A DNA stretch of 64,000 nt from Gyrodactylus bullatarudis (lineage: Eukaryota; Platyhelminthes; Monogenea; Gyrodactylidea; Gyrodactylidae), in assembly GCA_012064415.1 (NCBI GenBank), contig SSNU01000224.1, forward strand, positions 1-64,000, in the 5' to 3' direction. Shown piece by piece: positions 32,061-42,721 of the stretch (position 1 is its first letter; each line of letters opens with the position of its first letter). The notes beneath the pieces are model-generated. The model saw only the letters and a program-made list of their open reading frames with translations. It ran no database searches and was not told where the DNA came from. The position numbers and the translations under genes are program-made.

Positions 32061-32269
32061 ATGCATTCTGTTTCATTATGATATCTACATATCTGTATGA
32101 TCTGGTTAATTCGTTTTTTTATGGGTAACCAAAGAAGATGTCTGCTTATATTGGACTTATTGGAGACCCCATACTGTATTTTCGAAGTTATACATATTGT
32201 AATGAGAAGGGAATGTTGGTGCAACATACTCTTAACATTTCGATCAGAGTCTCAACAACCGTGCAAGGT

Positions 32270-32730
32270 AAAATGATTTATTGAGTGCAGAGACATACTT
32301 TATATCAAAATTGAAACCGGATTTATGTGTACAGAAAGTAATCGCTTCCAACATTGGTATCAGAGGCCGGGAAAGGTTCACTAAACATAGGCAATTATCG
32401 AAAATAGAGTAAATACTAAACACCGCAGTCCTACCCCGTCCCAGATTTAGCTCTACACAATGCACAAGTGAAAATCAAAATGAAAATCCAGAGTAGTTGG
32501 CTGTAGCCAATAATCACCAATCACAAGTGCAAAGTTCAGCCCCAGCAACCAATTTAGAGTTGGCAATCAATGAACAATCCGAGAAATTAACTGTAGTTGA
32601 TAATCAAATTATGACCCAACCTACAACTAGTGCAAATAACGAGGTGAAAAAAAAACCATCAATTAAACGTCAGCGAAAAAGACACAGCGGTCAGTTACTA
32701 ATGGATGGGTGAAGCGACAAAAATGAAGCA
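32270..32730 (+). pseudogene. PLE C-terminal tail (type 1)
   Basis: Plus-strand frames carry Q-K-V-I-A-S-N-I-G-I-R-G-R-E-R-F, I-N-E-Q-S-E-K-L-T-V-V-D-N-Q and K-R-H-S-G-Q-L-L-M-D-G, matching the tail of the type 1 ORF at 36330-36806 closely. A frame break lies near 32410 and a TAG at 32494. The tail is basic and low in complexity. It stands back to back with the minus-strand PLE on its left. Confidence 0.75.
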
Positions 32731-32924
32731 GCCTGAAAACAGGATCATCAGGATGAGACACATGTAACCTCCTCAGTTTTATTATTCCAGATTTAATAAA
32801 CCATTCAAAATTAAATAATCCATAAAACCCTTCAGATGACCTGTAGAAAACCTGGTTACAAGCGTCTCATCCACTGAAGAGTGTACTTAACTATCTTGTT
32901 TTGAAGAATTGAGATTCCTTCGAG

Positions 32925-33065
32925 CGCCATATTAGAAGGTTTATCTTAATAAACCTCCCCTCTTTATAAAACTATGCATATTAACTTATCCATCTCCCCA
33001 TTCACTCATACAAGTATAAATACACTATCATATAACCTACACACTAATAATAACACTATTAATAA
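32925..33065. repeat. inverted repeat, left member
   Basis: About 140 bases, including CTCTTTATAAAACTATGCAT and CCATTCACTCATACAAGTAT, recur as reverse complement at 39072-39212. The pair brackets 6 kb that includes piggyBac, PLE types 1, 3 and 4. The left copy has about 25 extra bases. Confidence 0.85.
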
Positions 33066-33105
33066 CCAATGACGATTATCATAGATAATGCTTCTGTTCA
33101 TTTAA

Positions 33106-35061
33106 CCCTCATCCTATATTTGGGGTCGATTACACCCCAGACGACATTTCAAGAGATGCCATTTGTTTATTTTTTTATATTTATTCAAAATTTCTTTTTG
33201 TTATCCTCTATTGTTTATTCAGGAACCATCCTTCTTATTTTCTATTACAAAATCGTATGAAATAGATCGCTATAGCAACTCAAACAAAAAATTACGTAGA
33301 CGAGTGTTGGGGTCTAATCAACCCCAATAGCAACCTATCCGATTTTTTGTTGGTTTTTTTTTATAACAGAACCACATTTTGGTTTCACAATGAAGTGTAT
33401 TCAATGAATACTATTCATTATTATTTTTTCGATGCCATTGCAAGACGATACCTTTATCCATGTCTCAAAAGATAATAGAAGTGAATTGGAAGAATCAGAG
33501 ATAGAAAATAATCATGATGAATCCAACACATTTTCGAATGATGATTTTATTATAAGTGAAGATGAGCTCCATGAATGAAGAAATAAATACAAGTGTCATC
33601 TCTCAACTGCCAAATGAATACGTAACCTCAAAGTGTGGAAAATATAATTATTCGAAAATCGAACCTGTCAGGACAAGAATCTTCCCGATTCGTGAATTTC
33701 CAAGCCGGTCTTACCCATTATTCACGAAGAGCTATAGATACTTTAGATTTTTTCAATATTCTTATCGATGATCAAATGATTCAAGATATCGTCAACTTCA
33801 CAAATAAGTTCATGAAGTTCAAAAATTACTCAGGGTCATTGATTTCGTCTTCTGAAATAAAATCTTGGATTGGAATCTATATTTATTCTGGAGTTTCCTA
33901 ACAAAAGAATATGGAGCTTCAAGAGCTGTGGTCTGAAGATTATTCATCTAAAAAAGTTACAGCCTCGATGTCATACAACAGATTCTTGATTATAAAGAGG
34001 GTCATTCGGTTTGATGATAAGTGCACAAGACCTATAGGACCAAATCGAGATCGTATTGCTCCTGCAATGGCAAATATATTCGAAAAATTTCTTCAAAACA
34101 ATAGAAAAGCCTACACACCTTCTGACCAGATCACTGTAGATGAAGAACTCATAAGTTATCGTGGTAATGTAAAATTTAAGATGTATATCCCATCTAAGCC
34201 TGGGTAGTACGGTATAAAACTATGGGCCGCATGTGATGCTAAAAATTCCTATTTGCTAAATGCTCAAATTTATTCTGGCAAAGAAAATGGAGTAGCTGTT
34301 AGGGTCAAAGTGAAAGAGTAGTTAAAGAGCTTACATTTCCATATATAAATAGTGGAAGAACTATTATAGCAGATAACTTTTTCAGCTCAATCGATCTTGC
34401 AAAGTATCTTGTGTCAAAAAAACTACCTATGTTAGAACGGTTAGACGTAATAGAAAATTTCTCCCAAACGATTTTCAGTCAACAAAAATAGAGCCGGAAA
34501 AAAAACAATATCTTTTCGAAGAAGACATAACTTTATTCAGATATGCCAAGCAGAAGAATAAACCTGTTGTTATGATGTCTACATTGCATCGGGAGATTGA
34601 AACTTCTCAACAATCGAAGGCTCCTGAAATAATTCAATATTTTAACGAAACGAAAGGGGGTGTAGATGTTCTTGACCAACTAGTCGGAAATTACAGCTGC
34701 AGGAGAAAGACATGTCGTTGGCCGCTCACCTTTTTCTGGAATTTACTTGATATTGTTTGTTACAACGCATATGTACTATATTGCTTGAAATGGCCTGATT
34801 TCTTAGAAAAACATAACAGACCAGAAGAAATTTTTTGAAGATTTTATCAGAACAGCTTATGTCTTGCTACAGAAAATGACCATTATTAGAAGAAGAAATT
34901 ATCGATGAAGATGACAGTCGAAAACGTCGAAGAAGACAGAATCAAGTTCAAAGATGCTATGTCTGTCCAAGAAGTAAAGACCGTAAAACAAAGAATACAT
35001 GCTTCGAATGCCATGAAAATACATGCAGTGACCATTCTATAATGGTCGAATCAACCCCATA
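33106..35061 (+). mobile_element. piggyBac-family transposon, right end missing
   Basis: TTAA at 33102-33105 is followed by CCCTCATCCTATATTTGG and the palindrome GGGGTCGATTACACCCC, the usual piggyBac left boundary form. A second GGGGTCTAATCAACCCC palindrome lies at 33310. The transposase reads rightward to 35061. I see no GGG-TTAA right end downstream, so the element is 3'-truncated or the end is decayed. Confidence 0.75.
33421..35061 (+). pseudogene. piggyBac transposase (DDE_Tnp_1_7 type), decayed
   Basis: Blocks in order: an acidic N-terminus (33450-33570); Y-S-R-R-A-I-D-T-L-D-F-F (about 33710-33750); F-L-I-I-K-R-V-I-R-F-D-D (33990); D-E-E-L-I-S-Y-R-G and M-Y-I-P-S-K-P-G (34140-34205); A-A-C-D-A-K-N-S-Y (34240, first catalytic Asp); I-A-D-N-F-F-S-S-I-D (34365, second); K-G-G-V-D-V-L-D-Q-L (34655, third); and a C-terminal Cys-rich finger Y-V-C-P-R-S-K-D and C-F-E-C-H-E-N. 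All three catalytic Asp are kept, but at least four frameshifts or stops (near 33570, 33903, 34207, 34320) break the frame. The order and spacing fit a full-length enzyme. Confidence 0.85.
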
Positions 35062-35280
35062 GCTCATCTAAGTAAGTTTTCTAATTACACAAGTTAAAGA
35101 TAGAAGAAGTAATAGAGGATGATGTTGAAATTTCAAGATTAGCCCATATTTCTTCTTATTGAATCTGATTGAACTGATATGGAGCATTTAAAAGTGTGAG
35201 ATAAAAAGTATACTTGCCTTAGAAAGACCAACATCAGAGAAAATGGGGACTTATCAATAGCAGAATTTAAAACCCAAAAT

Positions 35281-35448
35281 AATTAGAACGAATTGCTGAA
35301 TTAGCGAGAGAATCCATAACTTCTAAAAAGATTTTCTCTTCTGTTTTTCATGTGGAAAGATACCAAATTAGAGTTCTAAATGATGAGGATTTAGATGAGA
35401 ATGTTATAAAATACAAAAATTTTTTTAAACAAAAGATCATGAATAAAT
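35281..35448 (+). other. unassigned short coding-like stretch
   Basis: A 55-codon frame ending at TAA 35448 reads E-R-I-A-E-L-A-R-E-S-I-T-S-K-K, followed by AATAAAATAC. A second coding-like piece, E-E-V-I-E-D-D-V-E-I-S-R-L-A, lies at 35100-35150. Possibly the end of another element; not recognised. Confidence 0.2.
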
Positions 35449-35859
35449 AAATAGAATAAGGAAAATAAAATACTTTTTCAAATGAATTTTCATTTTATTA
35501 AAACTCAGATTGAAATATTATCACTTAAGAATGAAAAAATTTGAAATCATAATAAAAAATTTAGATAATCACCCCACCAATCTAACTACTATTCTGGGCT
35601 CTTTACTAATCAGAATAAATATTTTTCAGTTTAGATTGAGAAATGATGAATTTAGAATGCAAAAATTTCAATTCAGATTGAAAATTACAAAAATAATTAC
35701 CCCAAACACCTATAACTTCTCTGGCCCATTGCTAATTTTGGTGATGATATGATTCACGTAATTTATCAAATACGTCCGAAAATCCGCTTAGAATCATATT
35801 TGTAGGTATATAAGAAAAGGTAATTTTATTCACTAGATGTACATTTCTTTATGGTTTAT

Positions 35860-36070
35860 CAGTAGTGACACATAAATAATGATAAAAGTTAAGAATTCAT
35901 CGAAAATAATATTTTAAAAATTTTGAAAGAAGTATAGTAAAAGTTGAAAATTAGAATATATGTGAGCTGAAAAAACACCAAAACTCTTTAATAACACACA
36001 GATTTACCTTAAAGTGATTGATGAAGAATTTTTCCTTCACCCACAAATCCGTGCTGTCATCACCTATTCT
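35860..36070 (-). pseudogene. PLE 3' end (type 3), second copy
   Basis: Matches 3440-3800 and 55095-55430: tail plus D-D-S-T-D-L-W-V-K-E-K-F-F-I-N-H-F. It is fused at about 36070 to the type 1 ORF start on the same strand, giving a chimeric 64-codon frame (35951-36145). Confidence 0.75.
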
Positions 36071-36071
36071 G

Positions 36072-36145
36072 TACAAAGAAAATTTATTGGAACGGTAATA
36101 TTGCCGAACTTCATCAAGTATATTATTACTCGATTCTAGACTCAT
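36072..36145 (-). pseudogene. PLE ORF start (type 1)
   Basis: M-S-L-E-S-S-N-N-I-L-D-E-V-R-Q-Y-Y-R-S-N, cleanest example of this start. It lies 28 bases downstream of the hammerhead at 36173-36222, which itself follows the 3' tail of the PLE at 36330-37905. The order ORF end, hammerhead, ORF start is that of tandem PLE copies sharing an LTR-like end. Confidence 0.7.
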
Positions 36146-36172
36146 AAGGAAGGTTTGAGAACAAGCAAATAA

Positions 36173-36222
36173 TAAGTGATAAACGTTTTATTTCGCCGGG
36201 TCTCTTCAGACTTAATCCCGGA
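36173..36222 (-). ncRNA. hammerhead ribozyme, canonical core (type 1 PLE)
   Basis: Minus strand: CCGGG, ATTAAGT, CTGAAGA, GACCCGGC, GAAA, TAAAACGTTTA, TC, ACTTA. Stem I TAAGT/ACTTA is perfect, stem III TAAA/TTTA closes a three-base loop, the site is AUC. CCGGG is fully complementary to CCCGG in loop II, leaving stem II a single G-C pair. Confidence 0.8.
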
Positions 36223-36329
36223 CTACATTTATATAGTATTACATTGCTAATTTTTCTGCCCTTCCATTGGTTCGAATGTAGCTGCTAAGGGAGGGGGACA
36301 AATTAGTGATTCTGTTTCCAGGGGTTTTT

Positions 36330-37905
36330 TTACTTTTGTTTCTTCTGCAGACTTGGACCCTCTTTACACTTTAGGAATCCATCCATTAGTAACTGCCCAC
36401 TATGCCTTTTACGCTTTCGTCTAATTGACTGCTTTAATTTCACCTCTTCATTAATTGCAGGTTGACTTGAAGCTGCATTGATTTTCACATCGTCTTTTAC
36501 ACTAATTAAGGGTTGGCTCATAATTTGATTATCAACTATAGTTGACTTCTCGGATTGTTCAATTGCCACCAACTCTACATTAGTTGCTTGGGATGCACTC
36601 TGCTCTTGTGAACTTTGATTATCGGCTACAGCCAACTTCTCTGAGATTTCAAATTTGTTTCTCCTTGAGCATTGTGTTGAGCTGAATTTGGGAGGGGGAA
36701 GGACTGAAGGTTTGAGAATTCTTTCGATCTTGGCCAATTGTTTACCCTTAATGAATCTGTCCCGGGCTGTGATGCCTAGGTTCGAGGCTATCATTTCTGT
36801 ACACACAAATTTGGCTTCAATTTCGAAATGAAATGGGTTTGGCGCTCGTCAAATCGTTCTCCCTCGCGCGACTCGAAAGGCTTTGGTCAACTTGGTAGAG
36901 AATTGAGAAGTTTCCTTCGTCCGCTACGTGCCCTGTTTCGTGTAGGTGGTGTTGGACGGCGCTATCGTGCTTTGGCCGCAGGTGTTCCTTGACTCTCTCG
37001 CCCAGAGCTCTCGTCGTTTGGCCAACATATTTGGAACCGCATGGACATGTGAAGAGGTAGATCACTCCTTTCTTCTTGAGTTTTGGTATAGGGTCTTTGT
37101 TTCTTCCATTCAAAAGCTTCGTTGTGTTTTGTAAAATTCTCAGCTTTTTTCCTGGAAATGTTCTTTTGGTTATTTGGGACAGTTTGTTACTCAATATGGA
37201 CTTGCAGGTATCACCTTTGAAAGGAAGCCTCAGGTAGATAGGTTCCTCATTATCATCCGGTTGGTCATTCCTGGGTTTAGCGTGCGCATGCTTCTCAATG
37301 AATGATTCAGGATAGCCGTCTCGCATTAGGAGGGATTTCAACTTTCTTCTTTCTTCCTTCACGTATTCCCCTGAAACTAATCTCTCAATATTCAGAAATT
37401 CGTTTCTCACGATACTCTTCTTGTGTTCTTTCGCAGAGAAACTGTAGAAAGGTAAGAACTGTGAAGGGGCATTTTTCTTCCTATGGATTTTCGTCTTTCC
37501 AACCGATTCATGTCGAATGATTTCCAGCTGCAGAAAGCTAAGTCTTCCATCATTTTCACATTCATTGGTAAAATCGATATTTTCATGGATATTATTGAGA
37601 TCTTTGGAAATATCATCAACATTGCAATCGTCTTCTACCAAAAGAAATGTGTCATCTAGGTATCTGATGTAAAGGCGGGCATTGTCAACAATCGGCTTCA
37701 TGGATGTTTGCTCGAGCGAAGCCAGGAAGATGTCTGCTAATAATGGACCTATCGGACTTCCCATCGCAACTCCATCGATTTGTTTATAGTACATTCCTCC
37801 GAATTGTAAATCGATGTTTTTCACTGACATAAATATCAAATCACTAACTAAGTCTGCGGGAATTCTGCAAAGAAAATTTAGTTCGTAGTGAAATCTTGAG
37901 AACAT
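36330..37905 (-). pseudogene. PLE reverse transcriptase / GIY-YIG nuclease (type 1)
   Basis: Two frames: 36817-37905 (362 aa) and 36330-36806 (158 aa), joined by one frameshift near 36810 within the GIY-YIG Glu region. RT motif B is G-V-A-M-G-S-P-I-G-P (45-54), motif C Y-L-D-D (82-85). The linker ends K-K-L-R-I-L-Q-N-T-T; GIY-YIG follows with V-I-Y-L-F-T-C-P-C-G and K-Y-V-G-Q-T (about 280-297). The tail is Q/S-rich, then basic K-R-K-R-H-S-G-Q-L-L-M-D-G. Motif A and everything before are missing. TTTTCTTTGCAG just upstream of R-I-P-A-D on this strand looks like an intron acceptor (about 37864), so the true exon may begin there. The 3' side leads to the hammerhead. Confidence 0.88.
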
Positions 37906-37980
37906 TACGTCTTACAGATAAAGATCATTGGGATGTAAAACTTATAAATTTAAAAGTTATTAAATAGTTATCCTACAAAA

Positions 37981-38720
37981 ATGATCAATAGAATTAAGGA
38001 AGAGGTTTTTAATAAACTTTATTCACCTAAAATCATTAAAAATCAAATTTTAGACATCAAAAATATCATTGTTTTAGAACATAATATTTTGTAATCTAAA
38101 ATTTATAAAAAATATAATTTTAAGGTTGTTTTTAAAAATAATATAACTCTTGTTGATAAAATTACCAAAAATGAAAATAACATTTTTGAGGGCTGTGGTA
38201 TTTATAAAATGAAGTGTAGCTGTGATAAAAGTTATATTGGTCAAACTGGTAAGAAATTTAAAGGAGGTTAAAATTCTTAGTGTGCAGAAAAACTTTAGAA
38301 AGAGTTTAATTCATGAAGCTCTAGAAATAGGAAATAATGATACTTTTAATGGAAATTTTGGTGAAGTGAACATTGAGCAGTGTTGGATTCAGTTTTTTGG
38401 CAAAAGAAGGAAGTTAAATTAAATCTGATGAAAAATTATAACTCTTTTCTGTTCTGATTATCTATACTTTATTATCATAGGTCAGCCTTTTGTATTATTC
38501 TATTCTCTCATCTGATTGGACAAAACTGATAGGTATGAGATCATGAAAGTATATAAATAGTAATTTGTTTTTTGACAAACTTGTCGTACCACTGAAGAAG
38601 CCATGTGAAGACAATCACCGTCGAAACCTTTGGATGACCATGGCTGAGAATTCTAATATTGACTTAAGTTTTAATAAATTTTATTATAAAACTAATTTTT
38701 GATCATTTTTTCACTAATTC
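37981..38720 (+). pseudogene. PLE linker, GIY-YIG, 3' end (type 4)
   Basis: An ATG at 37980 opens M-I-N-R-I-K-E-E-V-F-N-K; after a TAA near 38093 the frame continues Y-N-F-K-V-V-F-K-N-N-I-T, G-C-G-I-Y-K-M-K-C-S-C-D and S-Y-I-G-Q-T-G, a clear GIY-YIG start. 38270-38420 gives the following part in shifted frames (S-L-I-H-E-A-L-E). A 3' tail with CTGATTGG, GTATATAAATAG and the hairpin at 38601-38645 ends near 38720. The tail recurs at 12831-12920 and 48840-49275. No RT. Confidence 0.75.
38601..38645 (+). ncRNA. possible variant hammerhead (type 4 PLE)
   Basis: GCCATG and CATGGC form a six-pair outer stem around TGAAGAC, AATCACC, GTC, GAAA, CCTTTGG, ATGAC. GAC/GTC gives a short stem II, and CC/GG a short stem III. 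The core lacks the initial C of CUGANGA and has an extra A before the cleavage-site U, so it is not a consensus hammerhead. Partial copies lie at 48903-48940 (minus) and 49177-49213 (plus). Confidence 0.4.
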
Positions 38721-38830
38721 GGAAATTATATGATAGTGTATGATCATTAATGATAAGTGAATAAAATTGAGGTGTAACTCTTGTCATAGCTAAAACCCAC
38801 GTAAAAATTTATAATTTTAATAATTATTAA

Positions 38831-38905
38831 TACTTTTGTGCAGCATTATTGTCAAAACACCTTGGCTTTTTGACATTATGTATGGTCTTTTGTCACCATA
38901 ACAGT
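38831..38905. repeat. dispersed repeat with small hairpin, copy 2
   Basis: Partner of 24684-24765; CCTTGGCTTTTTGACATTAT and the hairpin are conserved. Confidence 0.7.
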
Positions 38906-38937
38906 AATGAATAGTCCAACACATACTTTCAAAGGTT

Positions 38938-38999
38938 ACTAGAAATATTACGTTCCTGTGGGATATTTTACTTAAGCACCTAGAAAGAAATATTTCTTC
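38938..38999. repeat. minimal copy of the short TIR element
   Basis: Only about 60 bp: ACTAGAAATATTACGTTCCT runs straight into GGGATATT and CACCTAGAAAGAAATATTTC. It looks like an internal deletion between repeated ACGTTC words. Confidence 0.65.
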
Positions 39000-39071
39000 T
39001 AATTAACTATTTTGAAGCATATTTCTGGTTAGACTCAGTCTGATGTTTTTGTCAAAATAAAATCTAAAAAT

Positions 39072-39212
39072 CAGACCCATTAGTTATTAATAGTGTAGGT
39101 TATATGATAGTGTATTTATACTTGTATGAGTGAATGGGGAGATGGATAAGTTGATATGCATAGTTTTATAAAGAGGGGATAAACCTTCCAATATGGCGCT
39201 CGCCAAATAGGA
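39072..39212. repeat. inverted repeat, right member
   Basis: Reverse complement of 32925-33065. Confidence 0.85.
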
Positions 39213-39630
39213 GGAATCTCAACTCTTCCTAAATTGCGAGTCTTCCTATTTGGCGCAGCTTCCTATATTGCGCACAACATATATATTAATTTACTATTTT
39301 CAAATCATGAATTTAGTAAATTATTTGAAATAAAAATCGATTATAATCTCGCGGACAACTTTTCGCTGGGTAGAGGGAGAATATACCAATTTGCAAATTG
39401 CACATACAGGGCAGGGAAGAGAACAAATATGTTCGATGAACAATGTTATACATTAACAATGATAACTCGACTTCGTAAGCAGGTATTTAAGAAATTTAAA
39501 CATGATTCTGACTCAAATTTTAATTTCTACAAGATGGTAAAGAATTGAAATAAGTAATGAAAATAGAAATTTGAATAATTTTATCTTTAACAAAGTTGAT
39601 CAATGATTTTCGAAACTGACTGTATAATGA

Positions 39631-39798
39631 TTTTGAGAAGCATAATCCCGAATACTATTTCATATTTATATCCGAGCCAAATATTATTTAAACAAATATT
39701 TTTTATACAATTTGGCTCATAGAGATTATTGTTTTAATTGTTAATAAATATAACTTTTCCCTACTACCCTTCTCTATGTCTCCTCCAAGAACTCAACA
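39631..39798 (+). repeat. 5' LTR of Ty3/gypsy element
   Basis: 168 bp, ends ...CCAAGAACTCAACA. Compared with the 3' LTR I count about four substitutions and one 11-base gap. Contains AATAAATATAAC. Starts TT where the 3' LTR has TG. TGGCGACATGG (39802) follows as primer-binding site. Confidence 0.9.
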
Positions 39799-41010
39799 AA
39801 CTGGCGACATGGTCTCTAAGGATGAAGTCGACGAGGAGTTACCCAAAATTTTCTCCGATGACGATGAAACCCAAGGTCTTGGCCCAACCCCAACTGGTAG
39901 CCAAAGAAATTCCCTAAACGATGCGGAACAACAAATTGTGAAGCATGCCCGAAATCAGCCTGATGACAATGTCCAAGAAAACCCTAAAACTCCCGATTCC
40001 GAAGAGGTTCCCGAACAACTGCCTTACTGTAAGAAATTGCCAACAAGTCCTTGTTGTTCAAAACCATTGGCTCCATTGACACTAATCAGATACCCCAGTC
40101 AAGTCAAAAAGAAGTCAAAGCAAGGTCCGCTTTTCAAAAACCAAACTGAAACTACCATGCCTCAACCTGCCACTGCCGCGCCCCAACCAGGTAGTGAAAG
40201 CTCTGATGAGTCAGACGACGTCATTGAACTTTCCAAGGTCGACAAGAAGATTTACAAAAAATTTCTCAAAGAAGTCCTTCGCAAGCCTACATTAGATGAG
40301 GAAAAGTCCCTAGCTGCCACATTGTACCTGCAATCCCTTGTGACCGCGACCCCTAAGTATCAAGCCAACAGGTCCCAATTCATGGGCTGGTACAAAATGT
40401 ATGGAAAAATTTTTGAAAAGCATATCCCTAAAGTATCCGAATCAGAACGTGTTAGTGCCTTAGTGAGATGCCTTGGCGAGGATGAACAGTCCCGCTACAT
40501 TAACAAGGTCAGCCCGGCAGACCCTGAACAGATACCCTATAATGAAACAGTCATCACTATGGACGAGCTGTTTGCAAAATCTTTGTCTGTGTTAAACACC
40601 CGATTGGACTTCATGCAAAATCGTATGGGAGACAAAGACGTCGAACTGTTCGCCTGAGAGCAGAGAAAAGCTTTCGAGAGGATAAGTTTCTCTGACCTTA
40701 AGAATCCCGAATCATTTTTGGCAGTCTATTTCTTATCGAATTTTAACAGGTCAAACAGTACAGTCAACTGGCTTCGTATTACGACTCAAACCCCAAATGC
40801 TCCCAGGACGACCTAGTAAGGCGTGCCAGGAGACTAATCGACTCAGATAGCCGTGACCAAGTTTCTGCGATCAACAGAGTTGCCAGCCATATCCCTAATA
40901 GCAAACAAAGCCACCCTACGACCACCCCAACCGGAGGCTCCAAAAGGAAAGCCTCTCAATTCAGCAAACGTAGGTCAAATTCCCGAAGCGACCGAAATTT
41001 ATCTTTTGAA
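39776..41010 (+). pseudogene. gypsy gag
   Basis: 293 residues to a TGA at 40655, then the rest in a shifted frame (Y-Y-D-S-N-P-K-C-S-Q-D-D-L-V) joining the next ORF near 41011. The first ATG lies inside the LTR; the ATG at 39809 overlapping the primer site is the likelier start. N-terminal half acidic and P/Q-rich, with S-S-D-E-S-D-D-V-I-E-L; C-terminal half helical with a W-Y-K-M-Y-G block, probably the capsid. Confidence 0.8.
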
Positions 41011-42703
41011 TTGAAAAACAAATGTCTTGCTTGTGGCGGTAATCATTTCAGCAGCAAATGCCCGCATAAAAACACTAAGTTTGAAAAGTGTAATCGTTAC
41101 GGTCACCTAACAGAGCGATGTATGACGCGTAATATCAACATGATCAGTGTGGCCGAGATCAATTCCCTAACCGATCCACACCTTCCTGTCAGAAGGTATG
41201 TAAACCCTATAGTCAACGGTACTTCTGTCAAGATGCTTTTGGATTTAGGAGCAGACCTGTCCTTAATTAACAAGACTACTTATGAGGCAATCGGCAGTCC
41301 AACCCTACACCCGACATCCCAAACCTCAAACCTTGGACAAACTGCAATCCCTTTTCTTGGTTATGTGAACGTCCCTATTGTCACCGAACAAAAAACCGTA
41401 AATTGCTTTTTGTATGTCGTTCCCGCTGGTGGGGAAAACATTTTCGGTAATAACCTTATTCACGCGTTCGATATAACAATAAATCCTATTGATCCCTATA
41501 ACGTCTTCTCCCTATCAGTTAACGATATTATAAGTAAGATTTTAGCTTTGAACGAAGATTCCCCAGGTCTCTGTATTCATAAAGCTTCCCTAACCTTAAA
41601 AAATAATGCTAGCCCAGTGTTCTGCAATCCTAAAACTATCACTTATGGTGTCGAAGCCCTAATCAAGTCTGAGGTAGATTCTTTAATTGAGAAAGGTATC
41701 TACTCTAAAGTAGCTCCGTCCTTATTTGCTGCTCGTATATTATTTTTTAAGAAAAAATATGGCTCTTTACGAGTTTGTGCTGATTATGCAACAGGTCTTA
41801 ATTCCCAAGTCTTAGACCATGGTTATAACCTCCCTACTAGTGAAGATATTTTCTCAAGAATTCATTCTGCGAAATATTTCACTACCTTAGATCTCTGAGC
41901 CGCTATTCTACAAGTTGAGCTTGACGATGAGTCAAAGAAGTTGATGACGATCAACACCAGATGGGGTTTATTCCAATTTAATAGGCTCAATTATGGTGTA
42001 AAGCCAGCCCCAAAAATCTTTCAGCAAATCATCGATTTAGTTCTTAACAACTTCCCTAATGCCCAAGCCTATATAGATGATATTCTCATCTGGGGCCCAG
42101 ACTTGAATACCTTATGGAACTACACCCTAGAAGTAGTTAAAAGACTTGTGAAATCTGGACTCAAGTTAAACCCCGATAAATGTGTATTCGGCAAGGAAAG
42201 GTGGAATTCCTTGGCTGTATCCTATCTGAAAATGGTCGTAGCCCTAACCCTAGCAAAGTTGACGACCTCCTACGGTTAAAAAGTCCAAAGAAGAATTGAT
42301 GTCATTCCTTGGCTTAATGAATTTTTTCTGTCACTTCATTGACAAGTTACATACTTTGAAAGAACCATTCCAACCTCTCCTCAAGAAGGATTCCCTATTT
42401 CGGTGGTCTCCCAAATGTGAACAGAACTTCATTGAGATCAAGAGAGCCCTAGTCGAGTGTTCACAGTTAGCTTTTTTCGATCTTAAACTCGAAACCCTCG
42501 TAGCTGCAGATGCATCCCAAAGTGGCATCGGTGCTTTCCTTATGCAGAAGCATAACGACAGGTGGCTCCCCATCTTCTATCTTTCCAAGAGCTTAGATAA
42601 AGCTCAAGAAGGATACGCCCAAATCGAAAAAGAGGGACTAGCAATTGTGTACACAATAGAGAAATTTCATAAATATCTTTTTGGACGTCACTTTGAACTT
42701 TAA
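41011..42703 (+). pseudogene. gypsy nucleocapsid, protease, RT, RNase H
   Basis: A first zinc knuckle C-L-A-C-G-G-N-H-F-S-S-K-C is followed by a second lacking its first Cys (F-E-K-C-N-R-Y-G-H). Protease L-L-D-L-G-A-D has Leu where D-S/T-G-A is usual. RT: E-K-G-I-Y-S, L-R-V-C-A-D-Y, a TGA at 41896-41898 inside T-T-L-D-L-(stop)-A-A, then F-N-R-L-N-Y-G-V-K-P-A-P and A-Y-I-D-D-I-L-I (active site intact). A frameshift at about 42240 precedes F-L-G-L-M-N-F-F. RNase H: A-A-D-A-S-Q-S-G-I-G, Y-A-Q-I-E-K-E-G-L-A-I and a TAA at 42701 before T-D-H-K-P-L. Confidence 0.9.
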
Positions 42704-42721
42704 ACAGACCATAAACCATTA

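Noticed and set aside
32244..32465. 73-codon minus-strand frame
   Set aside because: Antisense of the type 1 PLE tail read on the plus strand.
39234..39548. 104-codon frame rich in N, F and K
   Set aside because: No ATG start in context, no recognisable motif; lies between repeats. Could be part of an element but cannot be supported.
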